64,000 bases of DNA. Origin: Rhabdophis nuchalis (Eukaryota; Chordata; Lepidosauria; Squamata; Natricidae). Below, piece after piece: positions 21,173 through 30,217 of the stretch. A program made the position numbers and the translations under genes. Numbering within the stretch: position 1 is the first letter of the stretch; each line of letters opens with the position of its first letter. The stretch spans positions 378,736,419 to 378,800,418 of the forward strand of contig CM077643.1 in NCBI GenBank assembly GCA_039707465.1. The letters are read 5' to 3'. The notes beneath the pieces are model-generated. The model had not been told where the DNA came from. It made no database searches and saw nothing but the letters and a program-made list of their open reading frames with translations.

Positions 21173-21313
21173 CAGTGGCCCCAAGTCACATAGACATGCA
21201 GGGGAAGGGGTGTGTGGGAGAAGCATTGCATTATGGGTATGGCTTTGCTTGTTTGAGGCCCGGTTTCTGGCTTGCCACAGACTGGTGCATGGACCAGGAG
21301 TTGAGGAACCCTA
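21173..21313. mobile_element. hAT-type MITE related to 12971-13156
   Basis: CAGTGGCCCCAAG at the left and GATTTTGG-free but recognisable AGTTGAGGAACCCT at the right bound an interior with GGTATGGCTTTGCTTGTTTG. Target duplication is not clear. About 45 bp (21195-21241) are nearly identical to 24186-24231 inside another hAT element. Confidence 0.6.
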
Positions 21314-21371
21314 TATTAGGGCATAGAGTCATTGCTTTAGTTTGACAAGATTTTGTCCATTAGGTATAAGC

Positions 21372-21717
21372 CAGGGATAGTGAACCTTTTCAGCACCGAG
21401 TGCCCAAACCAGAATTCTTGTGCATGTGCATGCGCCAGAGCACCAGAAAACCAAAGACCAACCGGACAGCACATGCCTGCCTGTTTTGAGGGCATTTTTT
21501 GGCCATTTTCAGGACCATTTCTGGCCCAAAAAACAGCCTATAAATGTCCCCAAAATGTGCTGTTTTGTGGCTGTTTTTCAGGCCATTTTCAGGCCATTTT
21601 GGGGCCATTTTCCGACACCCTGGCACCCAAGAAGACCAGCTGGCAACGGCGTGCATGCCCACAGAGAAGACTCTGTGTGCTACCTCTGGCATGCATGCCA
21701 TAGGTTCGCCATCTTGA
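21372..21717. mobile_element. hAT-type MITE (CAGGGATAGTGAACC...GGTTCGCCATC)
   Basis: The interior repeats GGCCATTTT and GCCCAAA motifs. The right part is GTGTGCTACCTCTGGCATGC followed by AGGTTCGCCATCTTG. The 8-mer GTATAAGC occurs on both sides (21364-21371 and 21718-21725), supporting hAT insertion. Right-end fragments of this family recur at about 24262-24303 and 42232-42302. Confidence 0.7.
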
Positions 21718-21725
21718 GTATAAGC

Positions 21726-22806
21726 AAATAAAGGGTTAGATTTGATTGGATTTTGTTGTATTGGCTTTGGGCTGGAACCTCACAGGTGGATCTAAGCAGG
21801 CAGTGAGCAAGACATAGCTTCTCATCCAAATGCATTCCACAAATGCAAAAACATAATGATTAACACTGCAGATATGACCCTCTTCCATTTGGCCATGTAT
21901 TTCTTTATGGCATATGAGGTGGGGGTGGTGAAGCTGTTGCTGAGAAGCCTCTGCTAAAATTAGGTAGTGCAAAGCTAGCAGATCTGCCAGCAAAGTGCAT
22001 CTGTTAAAAGCATTTTGAAAGGAATCTTGACACTGATCTGAATCATGAAAGGATCCGGATGCTAGGAGAATAGCCAGAAACTCTTGAACACCAAAACCCA
22101 GAAAGGGCCTTTACAAAACAGGAATGGGGAGAAAAAATATATGGAAGATTGCTGCCTTGAGATCATGGAGGCTTCTAAAACATCTAAAGAAAATGTCCCA
22201 GCTGATATTGTGTATCATATTCATTGTGAACATATTAAAGTTCTGTCCTAATCTCCAAACTTTCTCCTTATCCTTTGGATATTCCCAGTCCAATCCCTGC
22301 AGAAATGTTTAAGGTAGTTATCTAGAAGCTCCATCACTGTGCTTCAGAAGGGGGGAAAAAGAGGATCCAGCTGCAACGGTGACTCTGCCAGTGACTAAGA
22401 AAAGAAAGTTTAATGTTGATACCCACATAAACCTCTTCCTCTAAGGCCAGGCCCTTGCTTGCTGAACAGCTTTCTACTGAGTTTCTTGCATTTATTCTCT
22501 ACGTATGTTGAGGTTGGTCATGGACACCGAGCAGGTCCCAGCTGGGATGCGTAGTCTTGTGTAATCAACCACCAGAGGGAGCTCCAGGGCACTTCCTGGA
22601 GATTGAAAGCAACCTGCACCTCTCATATGTACTCTCATATGTACCTCTCACATGGTGTTCCAAGGATAGTAGGTTTGATTCAAACATACATACGCTGTAT
22701 CCAGCAAAAATGTACTTTTACTGAGTTCTGAAAAACAATATGTTTTGTGGAGATGCTGTAAGTAGTAGCTACTCTGCGCAAGGCACTGAAAGACTGATCT
22801 CTATAA
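21726..22806. other. unassigned sequence
   Basis: No element edge is recognised over about 1.1 kb. Small open stretches at 22111-22312 are open on both strands and look like chance. Confidence 0.35.
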
Positions 22807-23040
22807 TTAATAGCAATAGCACTTAAATACCCCTTCACAATGCTTTACAGCAGAGGTTCCCAAACTTGGCCACTTGAAGACTTGTGGACTTCAACTCCCA
22901 GAATTCTGCAGAGCTGGCTGGAGAATTCTGGGAGTTGAAGTCCACAAGTCTTCAAGTGGCCAAGTTTGGGAACTTCTGCTTTACAGCCTCTCTAAGCGGT
23001 TTACAGAGTCAGCATATTGGCCCCAATAATACCACTAATA
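22807..23040 (-). mobile_element. tRNA-derived SINE, partial, interrupted by a hairpin MITE
   Basis: AATAGCAATAGCACTTAAATAC (minus-strand tail) and, after the MITE, CCTCTCTAAGCGGTTTACAG with AGTCAGCATATTGGCCCC match the full SINE at 59575-59812. The tRNA-like head is missing. Confidence 0.78.
22851..22978. mobile_element. hairpin hAT MITE, perfect TSD, nested in a SINE
   Basis: The 128-bp near-perfect palindrome (arms of about 57 bases) is bounded by CAGAGGTTCCC and GGGAACTTCTG. The exact duplication CTTTACAG lies at 22843-22850 and 22979-22986. The SINE consensus carries CTTTACAG once, which independently proves insertion. Confidence 0.94.
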
Positions 23041-23127
23041 AAATATCCCCCAGTCCTTTGTGCATTGCTTTGAATTGGTAATTCAACAAATGAACAGGTA
23101 AAATACATTTGTAGTGAATGAGATCTT

Positions 23128-23290
23128 GATTTACGAGTAGTCCTCAAGTTATGACTGTAATTGAGCATGGCAATTATAGTTGTTAAGTTGTGACAATTTT
23201 AAAACATGTCACTGGATCTGATTTTACAACCTACGGTGGTCCTTAAGTGAATGTGGTTAAGCTAATGCTGCAGGTATTAAGTGGTGTTTG
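23128..23290. repeat. fragment of the ACAGGTAGTCC element family
   Basis: GAGTAGTCCTCAAGTTATGAC, followed by diverged motifs with GTTAAG and TTAAGTG, matches the left part of the intact copies at 32947 and 35932. Confidence 0.5.
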
Positions 23291-23654
23291 TCAAAAACTG
23301 GATGTGTAGGAAGGCTCTTCCCTCCCCAGATTAAAATATTACCGTATTTATTCTTAATATTAAAAAGAGGCAGGATAGAATATTTTCCCTAAAGGAGAAG
23401 AGAAAAAATCTTAACCAATCAGAAAGCAGCCCCAGTTTTGCTGCTATAGGAAAACAGCCTCAAGCAGAAGCTTGAAAAGGCTGGTCTTTAGGAATGCAAA
23501 TTTTGTATCCATTCAGAAATACTGGGCCAATCTATTAATAAGCAAAGAGACTCCAAATAAGCAATATGATTAGACAAGCCAGAGCTGACAAGATTAGCTC
23601 AGACAAACACCTAGGAGTTGCATTTCCCCTTTTGCCTGTAGAGCCAGACATGAC
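23291..23654. other. unassigned sequence
   Basis: Nothing recognised. It contains AT-rich TATTTATTCTTAATATTAAA near 23345 and no exon signal. Confidence 0.35.
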
Positions 23655-23662
23655 CTCTACAT

Positions 23663-24448
23663 CAGGGGTTCCCAACCCCCGGGCCGTGGACCGGTGCTGG
23701 TCCGTGGCTTGATAGGAACCGGGCCGCAGGGCTGGAGAGGAGGAGGAGAGAGGAGGGGGCAGCCCCCTGGGCAGAGCGCGCGTCGGATGCAGGAGAGCGC
23801 AGGCGTGGCTGTTCACGCCGTTGGAGGCCCTAGAGGGCCGAGTGAGCCGACCCCCCCCCCCGCATGCGCAGGCGCAGCCGTTTGAGCCGTTGGAGGTCCT
23901 CCGATCTCAAGGCAGCCCTGAGAAGGGGAAAGTCTTCCCTCCCGAAAACAGCGCTGTTTTGAGAAGCCTCCGATCTCAAGGCAGCGCTGAGAAAAGGTGG
24001 TTTCCCTCCCTCTCAAGGCTGTTTTGAGTTGCAAGGCTTTCCCTCCCCTCCCCCAGCGCTGTTTTGGGATCTGAGGCCAAAAGTGGGGGATGTTGCGCAC
24101 ACATCTGCAAGGCGAGCACAGGTGTGGGGGTCACGTGCGTATGTGAAGGGGGGTGAAGTGTGCGGAGGGGGTGTCACACGGATGTGCAGGGGAAGGGGCA
24201 TGTGGGAGAAGCATTGCATTATGGGTATGGGCACACGAGCACGTACAACACCGCACGCGTGCATGCTTTCGGCACCCAAGGAAAAAAAGGTTCGCCATCA
24301 CTGCCGTAGAGGGCCGAGTGAGCCGACTCCCCCCCGCGTGCACATGCACCGCCTGTTCCCCCCCCGCTCCTCCTCTACGCCAGCCAGTCGGCAGAATTTT
24401 CTTTAAAATGAAACCGGTCCATGGTGCAAAAAAGGTTGGGGACCCCTG
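23663..24448. mobile_element. hAT-type element (CAGGGGTTCCCAACC...GGTTGGGGACCCCTG), perfect TSD
   Basis: Inverted ends and an exact 8-bp duplication CTCTACAT (23655-23662 and 24449-24456) define a 786-bp insertion. Subterminal GGACCGG and CCGGTCCATGG are typical of this family, seen again at 48939-49436. The interior is GC- and CpG-rich. It includes a tandem GATCTCAAGGCAGC block (23903, 23971) and, at 24186-24303, pieces of two other MITE families. Confidence 0.92.
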
Positions 24449-24456
24449 CTCTACAT

Positions 24457-24759
24457 GACCCCATAGGAATCTAGCAACAATCATTAAAATATCAAAGGAC
24501 ACATTCTTATTCAGGAACAGGCATCTGTCAGAAAGCCCCAAAGAATGTATAAAAACCCATCTACTCTCAACCCCATTTTGTCAGCCACCCCAGTAACATG
24601 CTGCTGTCACTGAAGTTTCTAGCTACCAAATAAACAGAGACCTTCTTTCTTGCAGCCAGCCTCCATTTTTCCCCCAGCGTCTTTCTCTCGGCTTGGAACT
24701 GACCAGACATTTCTTTTTTTACTTCAACAGAAGTAAATGCCAGTTTCAAGCCAAATTGT
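24457..24759. other. unassigned sequence
   Basis: About 300 bases with no recognised repeat edge; the 60-codon minus-strand opening at 24567-24749 has no support. Confidence 0.3.
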
Positions 24760-24958
24760 AGTCACCTGACTGTGAGGTCCTGCAAATGGCTGTATATGCA
24801 GGCCAGTTGCTCAGTGACCAAAATTCAGCCACATGACTGAAGGGGGAGCAATATTAAAACTTTGGTCGAAACTGGGTTGTAAGTAGCTTGGGGGGGGGGG
24901 AGCTGTTATAACTTTGAATGGTTGCTAGGGTACTGACATAAGTCAAAGACTACCTGTA
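24760..24958. repeat. fragment of the ACAGGTAGTCC element family, right part
   Basis: CAGTTGCTCAGTGACC, GCTGTTATAACTTTGAATGG and the terminus AGACTACCTGTA match the right half of that family. A G9 homopolymer lies at 24890-24900. Confidence 0.5.
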
Positions 24959-24994
24959 ATCTTTTTAAAACTGGCACTTTATTTGATTCTAGAG

Positions 24995-25120
24995 CAGTGT
25001 TATTCAACCTTGTCAACTTGAAGATGTCTGGACTTCAACTCCCAGCCAGCAAATGCTGGGTGGGGAATTCTGGGAGTTGAAGTCCAGACATCTTCAAGTT
25101 GACAAGGTTGAGAAACACTG
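24995..25120. mobile_element. hairpin hAT MITE, perfect TSD
   Basis: CAGTGTTATTCAACC and GGTTGAGAAACACTG ends enclose a near-perfect hairpin. The exact duplication TTCTAGAG flanks it (24987-24994 and 25121-25128). Confidence 0.94.
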
Positions 25121-25128
25121 TTCTAGAG

Positions 25129-25690
25129 GATTTATTAATCCAATTTATACCCCGCCCTTCTCCTAAAAAAGGAGCCAGGGCGGCGCACAGGCAATTTAAA
25201 ACCAAAACATACATATAAATACCCATATTAAAAAGCTATTAAATAATAATCCCGTGCTAAAACCAACTTATGAAATCTCTAATTAAAATGTACAATGTCA
25301 AAACTCAGTATCGGGGGTTATACTAGGCCGGCTTGTTGGAACAGAAGCGTTTTGAGGCGCTGGCGGAACAGGCAGAGGTCCAAGATGTTACGTAGTTCGG
25401 GGGGCAGGTCGTTCCAGAGGGTAGGGCCCACCACAGAGAAGGCTCTTCCCCTGGGTGTCGCTAACTGGCATTGTCCGGCCGACAGCACCTGGAGAAGGCC
25501 CTCTCTGTGGGAGCGGATCGGTCGCAGGGAAGTATGGGGCAGGAGGCGGTCTCGTATGTAGCTAGGCCCCGAGCCATGGAGCGCTTTAAAGATGGTCGTC
25601 AACACCTTGAAGCGCATCCGAAAGGTCACAGGTAGCCAGTGCAGCTCGCGCAGGAGTGGTGTTACGTGTGATTGCCTTGTGGCTCCCATA
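25129..25690 (-). mobile_element. L2-type LINE, 3' end
   Basis: TTTATACCCCGCCCTTCTCC, GGGCGGCGCACAGG and an open C-terminal RT segment (25695 to 25318; GSGPSYIRDRLLPHTSLRPI, LWNDLPPELRN) identify L2. The 5' end is fused directly to half of a hairpin MITE near 25691. Confidence 0.88.
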
Positions 25691-25692
25691 AT

Positions 25693-25762
25693 CATAGCTG
25701 GCTGGGGGATTCTGGGAGTAGAAATCCACAGGACTTAAAGTCGCCAAGGTTGAGAAACACTG
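25693..25762. mobile_element. half of a hairpin hAT MITE
   Basis: TAGCTGGCTGGGGGATTCTG through GGTTGAGAAACACTG is one arm only. The other arm is replaced by the L2 to the left, either by truncation during L2 insertion or by deletion. Confidence 0.75.
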
Positions 25763-25802
25763 TGGACAGATAGTTACTGAGCTTATACAATTAGTACCCA
25801 AC

Positions 25803-25998
25803 ATGCAGGTAGTCCTCAACTTACAACTGTTTATTTATGACTGTTCAAAGTTATAATGGCACTGAAAAAAAGTTTTCACACTTATGACTGTTACCGCATC
25901 TCCATGCTCATGTGATCACAATGTGGGTGCTTGGCAAATACTGGTAGTGTGTATTTATGATGCTTGCAGTATCCTAGGATCATTTAATCTTCATGGAG
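25803..25998. repeat. fragment of the ACAGGTAGTCC element family, left part
   Basis: GCAGGTAGTCCTCAACTTAC, CACTGAAAAAAAGTTTTCAC and CTCATGTGATCACAA follow the order seen in the intact copy at 32947-33346. Confidence 0.65.
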
Positions 25999-26330
25999 GG
26001 CGGAATTAAACACATCATCAACTTAGAAGTGTTGCATTCCTACAAGCGGTCCAAATCCATCCCCTCTTGACCCTTATCTTGTGCCAATTTAGTGTTGAGC
26101 TTTAGTTGACTACATTTTTTTTTGTATAGGCTTGAATAAATCTTCTATGCTGGAATGTAACAAATGGTCCTGATTCTTTACAGGGACCAGGTTGATTCAG
26201 AAACCTCTTCTAGCAGATTGTTGCCATGTAACTTCCTCCTGATCCACATAGTCTTTGGACCGATCCTATGACTTGGTTTATATCTCATACAGAAAAACGA
26301 TTTACTTAACTAAGCTTAGTGAGTAAACAA
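25999..26330. other. unassigned sequence
   Basis: Includes a T-run near 26116 and no recognised element or exon. Confidence 0.3.
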
Positions 26331-26500
26331 TACAGATAGTCCTTGACTTACAACCATAACTGGGATCAGAATTTCTGTGACCAAGCAAGATAGTTGTTAA
26401 GTGAGTTGTGCCATAGTTGTTAAGCAAATCACTGCAATTGTTAAGTGATTCATGTAGTCATCTGGCTTCCCCAATAAACTTTGCTTGTCTAAACTGGCTG
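26331..26500. repeat. internally deleted member of the ACAGGTAGTCC family
   Basis: ACAGATAGTCCTTGACTTAC joined to AGTTGTTAAGTGAGTTGTGCC and CTGGCTTCCCCAATAAACTT indicates a short variant or a deleted copy. Confidence 0.5.
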
Positions 26501-26516
26501 GGAAGATCACAAAGAT

Positions 26517-26597
26517 CAATAGCATTTAGACTTATATACCACTTTAGAGTTCTTTACAGCCCTCCCTAAGCAGTTTACAGAATCATCATATTGCCCC
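26517..26597 (-). mobile_element. tRNA-derived SINE, tail half (split by L1)
   Basis: AATAGCATTTAGACTTATATACC to AATCATCATATTGCCCC is the SINE tail half. The rest follows at 28395-28540 after a 1.8-kb insertion, with 19 bases duplicated at the break. Confidence 0.82.
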
Positions 26598-26659
26598 TGG
26601 AGAGTGAGGTTTAAGTATTATTCAATGGTTCCGACTTGGGTTGTTTACTGTACTACTTA

Positions 26660-27325
26660 CTGTATTTCTCCCTCTCTATCTATCCCTCCACCTACCGTAT
26701 TTCTCCATCTCTATCTATCCCTCTACCTACCTACCTACTGTATTTCTTCCTTTCTCCCTCTATCTACCTACCTACCTACCTATTGTATTTCTCCCTCTCT
26801 ATCCCTCTACCTACCTACCTACTGTATTTTCCCCTCTCTCTCTATTCCTCTACCTACCTACCTACTGTATTTCTCCCTATCTATCTATCCACCTACCTAC
26901 CTACCTACCTACTGTATTTCTCCGTCTATCCCTCTACTTACCTACCTGCTGTATTTCTTCCTTTTTCCCTCTATCTAGCTATCTACTGTAATTCTCCCTC
27001 TCTATCTATCCCCCTACCTACCTACCTACTGTATTTCTCCCTCTCTATCTATCCACTTACCTACCTACCTACCTACTGGATTTCTTCCTTTCTCCACCTA
27101 CCTACCTACCTACCTACCTACCTACCTACCTACCTACCTACCTAATGTATTTCTATCTCTCTTCCACCCTATCTACCTACCTACTTACCTACCGTGTTTC
27201 TCCCTACCTATCGCCTTACCTACCTACCTACCGTATTTCTCCCTATCTATCCATCTACGTACCTACCTACCTACCTACTGTATTGCTTCCTCTCTATCTA
27301 TTCCCCTATCTACCTACCTACTGTA
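26660..27325. repeat. CTAC/CTAT/TTTCTCC complex tetranucleotide array
   Basis: Runs of CTAC alternate with a recurring spacer of the form TGTATTTCTCCCTCTCTATC. The result is a higher-order repeat about 55-65 bp long, repeated roughly ten times. Open frames across it give Y-L-P-T peptides and are artefacts of the period. Confidence 0.9.
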
Positions 27326-27686
27326 ATACAATAATACAATAGCAGAGTTGGAAGGGACCTTGGAGGTCATCTAGTCCAACTCCCTGCCTAGGCAGGAAAC
27401 CCTATACCATTTCAGACAAATGGCTATCCAACATCTTCTTGAAGACTTGCAGTGTTGGGGCATTCACAACTTCTGGAGGCAAGCTGTTCCACTGGTTAAT
27501 TGTTCTGTCAGGAAATTTCTCCTCAGTTCTAGGTTGCTTCTCTCCTTGATTAGTTTCCACCCATTGCTTCTTGTTCTGCCCTCAGGGGCTTTGGAGAATA
27601 GTTTGACTCCCTCTTCTTTGTGCCAACCCCTGATATATTGGAAGGCTGCTATCTTGTCTCCCCTAGTCCCTCTTTTATTAAACTGT
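27326..27686 (-). mobile_element. CR1 LINE, 3' end
   Basis: An AATAC-type tail, AGCAGAGTTGGAAGGGACC, GACAAATGGCTATCCAACATC and TCCTTGATTAGTTTCCACCC follow the CR1 3' region in reverse orientation. It abuts the CTAC array, which may have grown from its tail. Confidence 0.88.
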
Positions 27687-27841
27687 ATTTCTCTCTCTCT
27701 CTCTATGGGCCACCTGGGAGTTTGCTATCCCAGTGCCTTTTTGGCCCTAAGAGGCCTCCATACGTTGCTGAGGAAATGATTGTTGGTGGGAGGAGTTACA
27801 GGGAGGTGAAAACCTGATCAGTGGGTACATTTTACATTTGT

Positions 27842-27995
27842 GTACCTTGCACATGACACACGTGTGCTAGGCACAAACTGAGTTGGTATTCTATTATCAG
27901 AAATCCTTGTGAACATTGTGTGAAAGTTTGGTGTAAATTGGTGCAGTAGTTTTTGAGATTAGCGGCTTCGTACAAACTATTTTACATTTTTATTT
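27842..27995 (+). repeat. 3' end of an unclassified element (TTTATTTATATAGAT)
   Basis: GTGTGAAAGTTTGGTG, AGTTTTTGAGATTAGCGG and the end TTTTTATTTATATAGAT parallel 58205-58280, where a similar end runs into a GATA array. Confidence 0.5.
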
Positions 27996-28394
27996 ATATA
28001 GATGAAACCTGATAAAATAAACAAGGACATATGGTATCTGACCCTCCACATTATTACAGCAGCTAGAATACTCTTTGCACAAGACTGGAAAAACGAGTTG
28101 CTACCTTCAGAAAGTAAATTATTCTGGAAAATGAGCGGAAGCAGACCGCCTAACGAAAATACTCAGGAACCAGAAGGACTCGGATTATTACAACTGTTAG
28201 AATCTATGGTACAACTGGATGAAGCACAGAGAAGGAAACCCAAAATAGTCCTAATTGTTCTCTGATAGCTATCGGCTTAATGGATGTACAGTATATTCAG
28301 ACTCGCTTGTTGCAATATGTTGTTTGTGTATGTGTAATGAGAAAATATTGTCTTTTTTTCTTTTAAAAATTTGTAAATAAACTTAAAAAAAAAA
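27996..28394 (+). mobile_element. L1-type LINE, ORF2 C-terminus, 3' UTR and poly(A)
   Basis: The open stretch reads YLTLHIITAARILFAQDWKN, matching the conserved 'I..AR..IA..WK' motif near the L1 ORF2 C-terminus. Stop at 28265, a 110-bp 3' UTR and an A-rich end at 28384 follow. This is the only L1 copy that I recognise in the window. Confidence 0.65.
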
Positions 28395-28540
28395 AGAATC
28401 ATCATATTGCCCCCAACAGTCTGGGTCCTCATTTTACCCACCTCGGAAGGATGGAAGGCTCTCAACCTTCAGGCGGTCAGAATCGAACTCCTGGCAGTGA
28501 ACAGTGAGTTACCCTGCAATGCTGTATTCTAACCACTGTG
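28395..28540 (-). mobile_element. tRNA-derived SINE, head half (split by L1)
   Basis: AACAGTCTGGGTCCTCATTTTACCC to TAACCACTGTGGCACC completes the SINE begun at 26517. The minus strand carries a B-box-like GTTCGATTC segment. Confidence 0.82.
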
Positions 28541-28552
28541 GCACCCAGCTCC

Positions 28553-28594
28553 TAATGGCGATCATGTGATCCTAGGATGTCACAAACAATGTAA

Positions 28595-28627
<33 letters not shown>

Positions 28628-29260
28628 TTATTTCTTATAAACCGCACCCTCTCCCCACAGGGACTCGGGGCGGTGCACAGGAGGAATAAGAACAATAACT
28701 ATATACATATGTCATTAAAAGTACATTAAATTAAGTGACCTGTGCTAAAATACCCATTAAAACTATCTAACTAGAGATCCCCAATAAACCCTAAAAACAG
28801 AGGAGTAGCTATCCCAGGCCGGCAAGGCAGAAAAAGTGTGTTTTCAATTTAAGACGGAAGGAGCGGAGGTCCGTGGTGGTCCTAATATCGGGGGGGAGGT
28901 CGTTCCAGAGGGCTGGGCCCGCCACAGAGAGAGCCCTTCCCCTGGGTGTCGCCCGCTGACAAAGTCTAGTGGACGGCACCCGGAGAAGTCCCTCTCTGTG
29001 GGAGCGAATCGGTCGTGAGGATGTATGAGGCAGGATCCGATCCCGCAAGTAGCTAGGTCCCGAGCCAGTGGGCCAAGTGCTTGAAGTATGCCAGTGGCCA
29101 AGTGCTTGAATTTAGATCACATGACCATGGGAATCCTGCAACAGTCTAAATGCAAAGACAGATTGTATGTCACTTTTTTTCATTGTGGTTATAACTTCAA
29201 AGAGTCTCTAAACAAAGGTTTGTAATTTAAGGACTTCACTAATAGGCTTGATTTGTACAA
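28553..29260 (-). repeat. ACAGGTAGTCC-family element, minus orientation, split by L2
   Basis: CGATCATGTGATCCTAGG before the L2 and CCAAGTGCTTGAATTTAGATC, ATCACATGACCATGG, TGTCACTTTTTTTC after it give, in reverse order, the internal landmarks of the intact copy at 32947. The terminal TAGTCC block is eroded. Confidence 0.5.
28598..29067 (-). mobile_element. L2-type LINE, 3' end, (AAT)n tail
   Basis: Eight or so ATA/AAT units (28600-28628), GGACTCGGGGCGGTGCACAGG and an open C-terminal segment (29048 to 28809; SVAGPALWNDLPPDIRTTTD) identify it. It is closest to the copy at 5698-7903, with which it shares the LKLKT...LAGLG C-terminus. Confidence 0.88.
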
Positions 29261-29368
29261 CCCACTGAGCCAAAATTAAGGAGGCCTTATTAGGTCTAGC
29301 ATGTTGGTTGAACTCAAATATTGTATAAATATATAGGTTTGGGCACTCCAATTCCCTAAATGCTATAT

Positions 29369-29655
29369 CAGTGGTGGGATTCCAAACCTTTTCCTACAGG
29401 TTCTATGAGGCAGCGCTTTGCAGGCGCATGCAGCACTCAAAGACCGCCCTTGGTGTCAGCGCTGGTGAGCAGAGCTGTTTTTTTAGCTCAGCTGAGGCGT
29501 GGCAATCTGCTCTGCCACGTCAATCAGCTAAGCTAAAAAACAAGGGAATATAGGACAGAAACTGACAGGGATGGGAGGGCGGGGCCGGCCAGCTACTCAA
29601 AATGTCCGCTACCAGTTCACCTGAACCGTTCCAAACCAGCTGAATACCACCTCTG
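29369..29655. mobile_element. hAT-type MITE (CAGTGGTGG family), perfect TSD
   Basis: CAGTGGTGGGATTCC and GAATACCACCTCTG bound 287 bp, with the exact duplication TGCTATAT on either side (29361-29368 and 29656-29663). Confidence 0.93.
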
Positions 29656-29663
29656 TGCTATAT

Positions 29664-29968
29664 CTTAAATCAAGAAGCTTTATAATTCAGGAGAGAATCC
29701 CTTCAAGCAATCCAATTTTCTCAGCTTCCTGCAGCAAAAACTCTGTTATTTTTATGGTTTTCCTAAATAGCAATCTGTTTGCATATATAATGAAAGACCG
29801 AATCAGTAACAATTTTTGGACATGTAGAAAAATGTAAGAAGCTATTTTGCTTTTATCAAGAGTACTGGAAATCTGGTATTGTAATTATTCTTCACTTGCC
29901 TGTATCATCCAGAGCATCAAATGTGGACCGAAACCTGTAAAGGGGCATCCATTGTACACAAAACAACC
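29664..29968. other. unassigned sequence
   Basis: AT-rich, no element or exon recognised. Confidence 0.35.
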
Positions 29969-30217
29969 TACTGTATTTTTCAGAGTATAAGATGCACCCT
30001 TTTCCCACAAAAAAGAGGGTGAAAATCTGGGTGCACCTTATACACTAAATACAGCATTTTTGGCCTCCCCAAATCCCGCCCCCTTCACCAAAATGGCTAC
30101 ACATAGCCTTTAGGAGGCTTCCAGATTGCTCCTGGGGACTGGGGAGGGCAAAGATGAGTGAAAAATGGGCTGGTTTTTGCTCATTTTTGCTCCCCCCCCA
30201 GCTCCCCAGGAGCACTC

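Larger units (their letters stand above)
26598..28394 (+). mobile_element. composite insertion bounded by a 19-bp TSD: L1 3' end plus nested repeats
   Basis: The exact 19-base duplication AGAATCATCATATTGCCCC occurs at 26579-26597 and 28395-28413. The right edge is a poly(A) tail (28384-28395), as expected for target-primed insertion of an L1-type LINE. The L1-like ORF2 C-terminal region is at 27996-28265. Between the left duplication and that region lie a long CTAC/CTAT array, a CR1 3' end and the 3' end of another repeat, presumably later insertions. KYYSMVPTW at about 26606-26640 could be the upstream part of the L1 ORF2. Confidence 0.72.

Noticed and set aside
26604..27342. Frames rich in YLPTY/SLSI
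   Set aside because: Products of the CTAC/CTAT tetranucleotide array.
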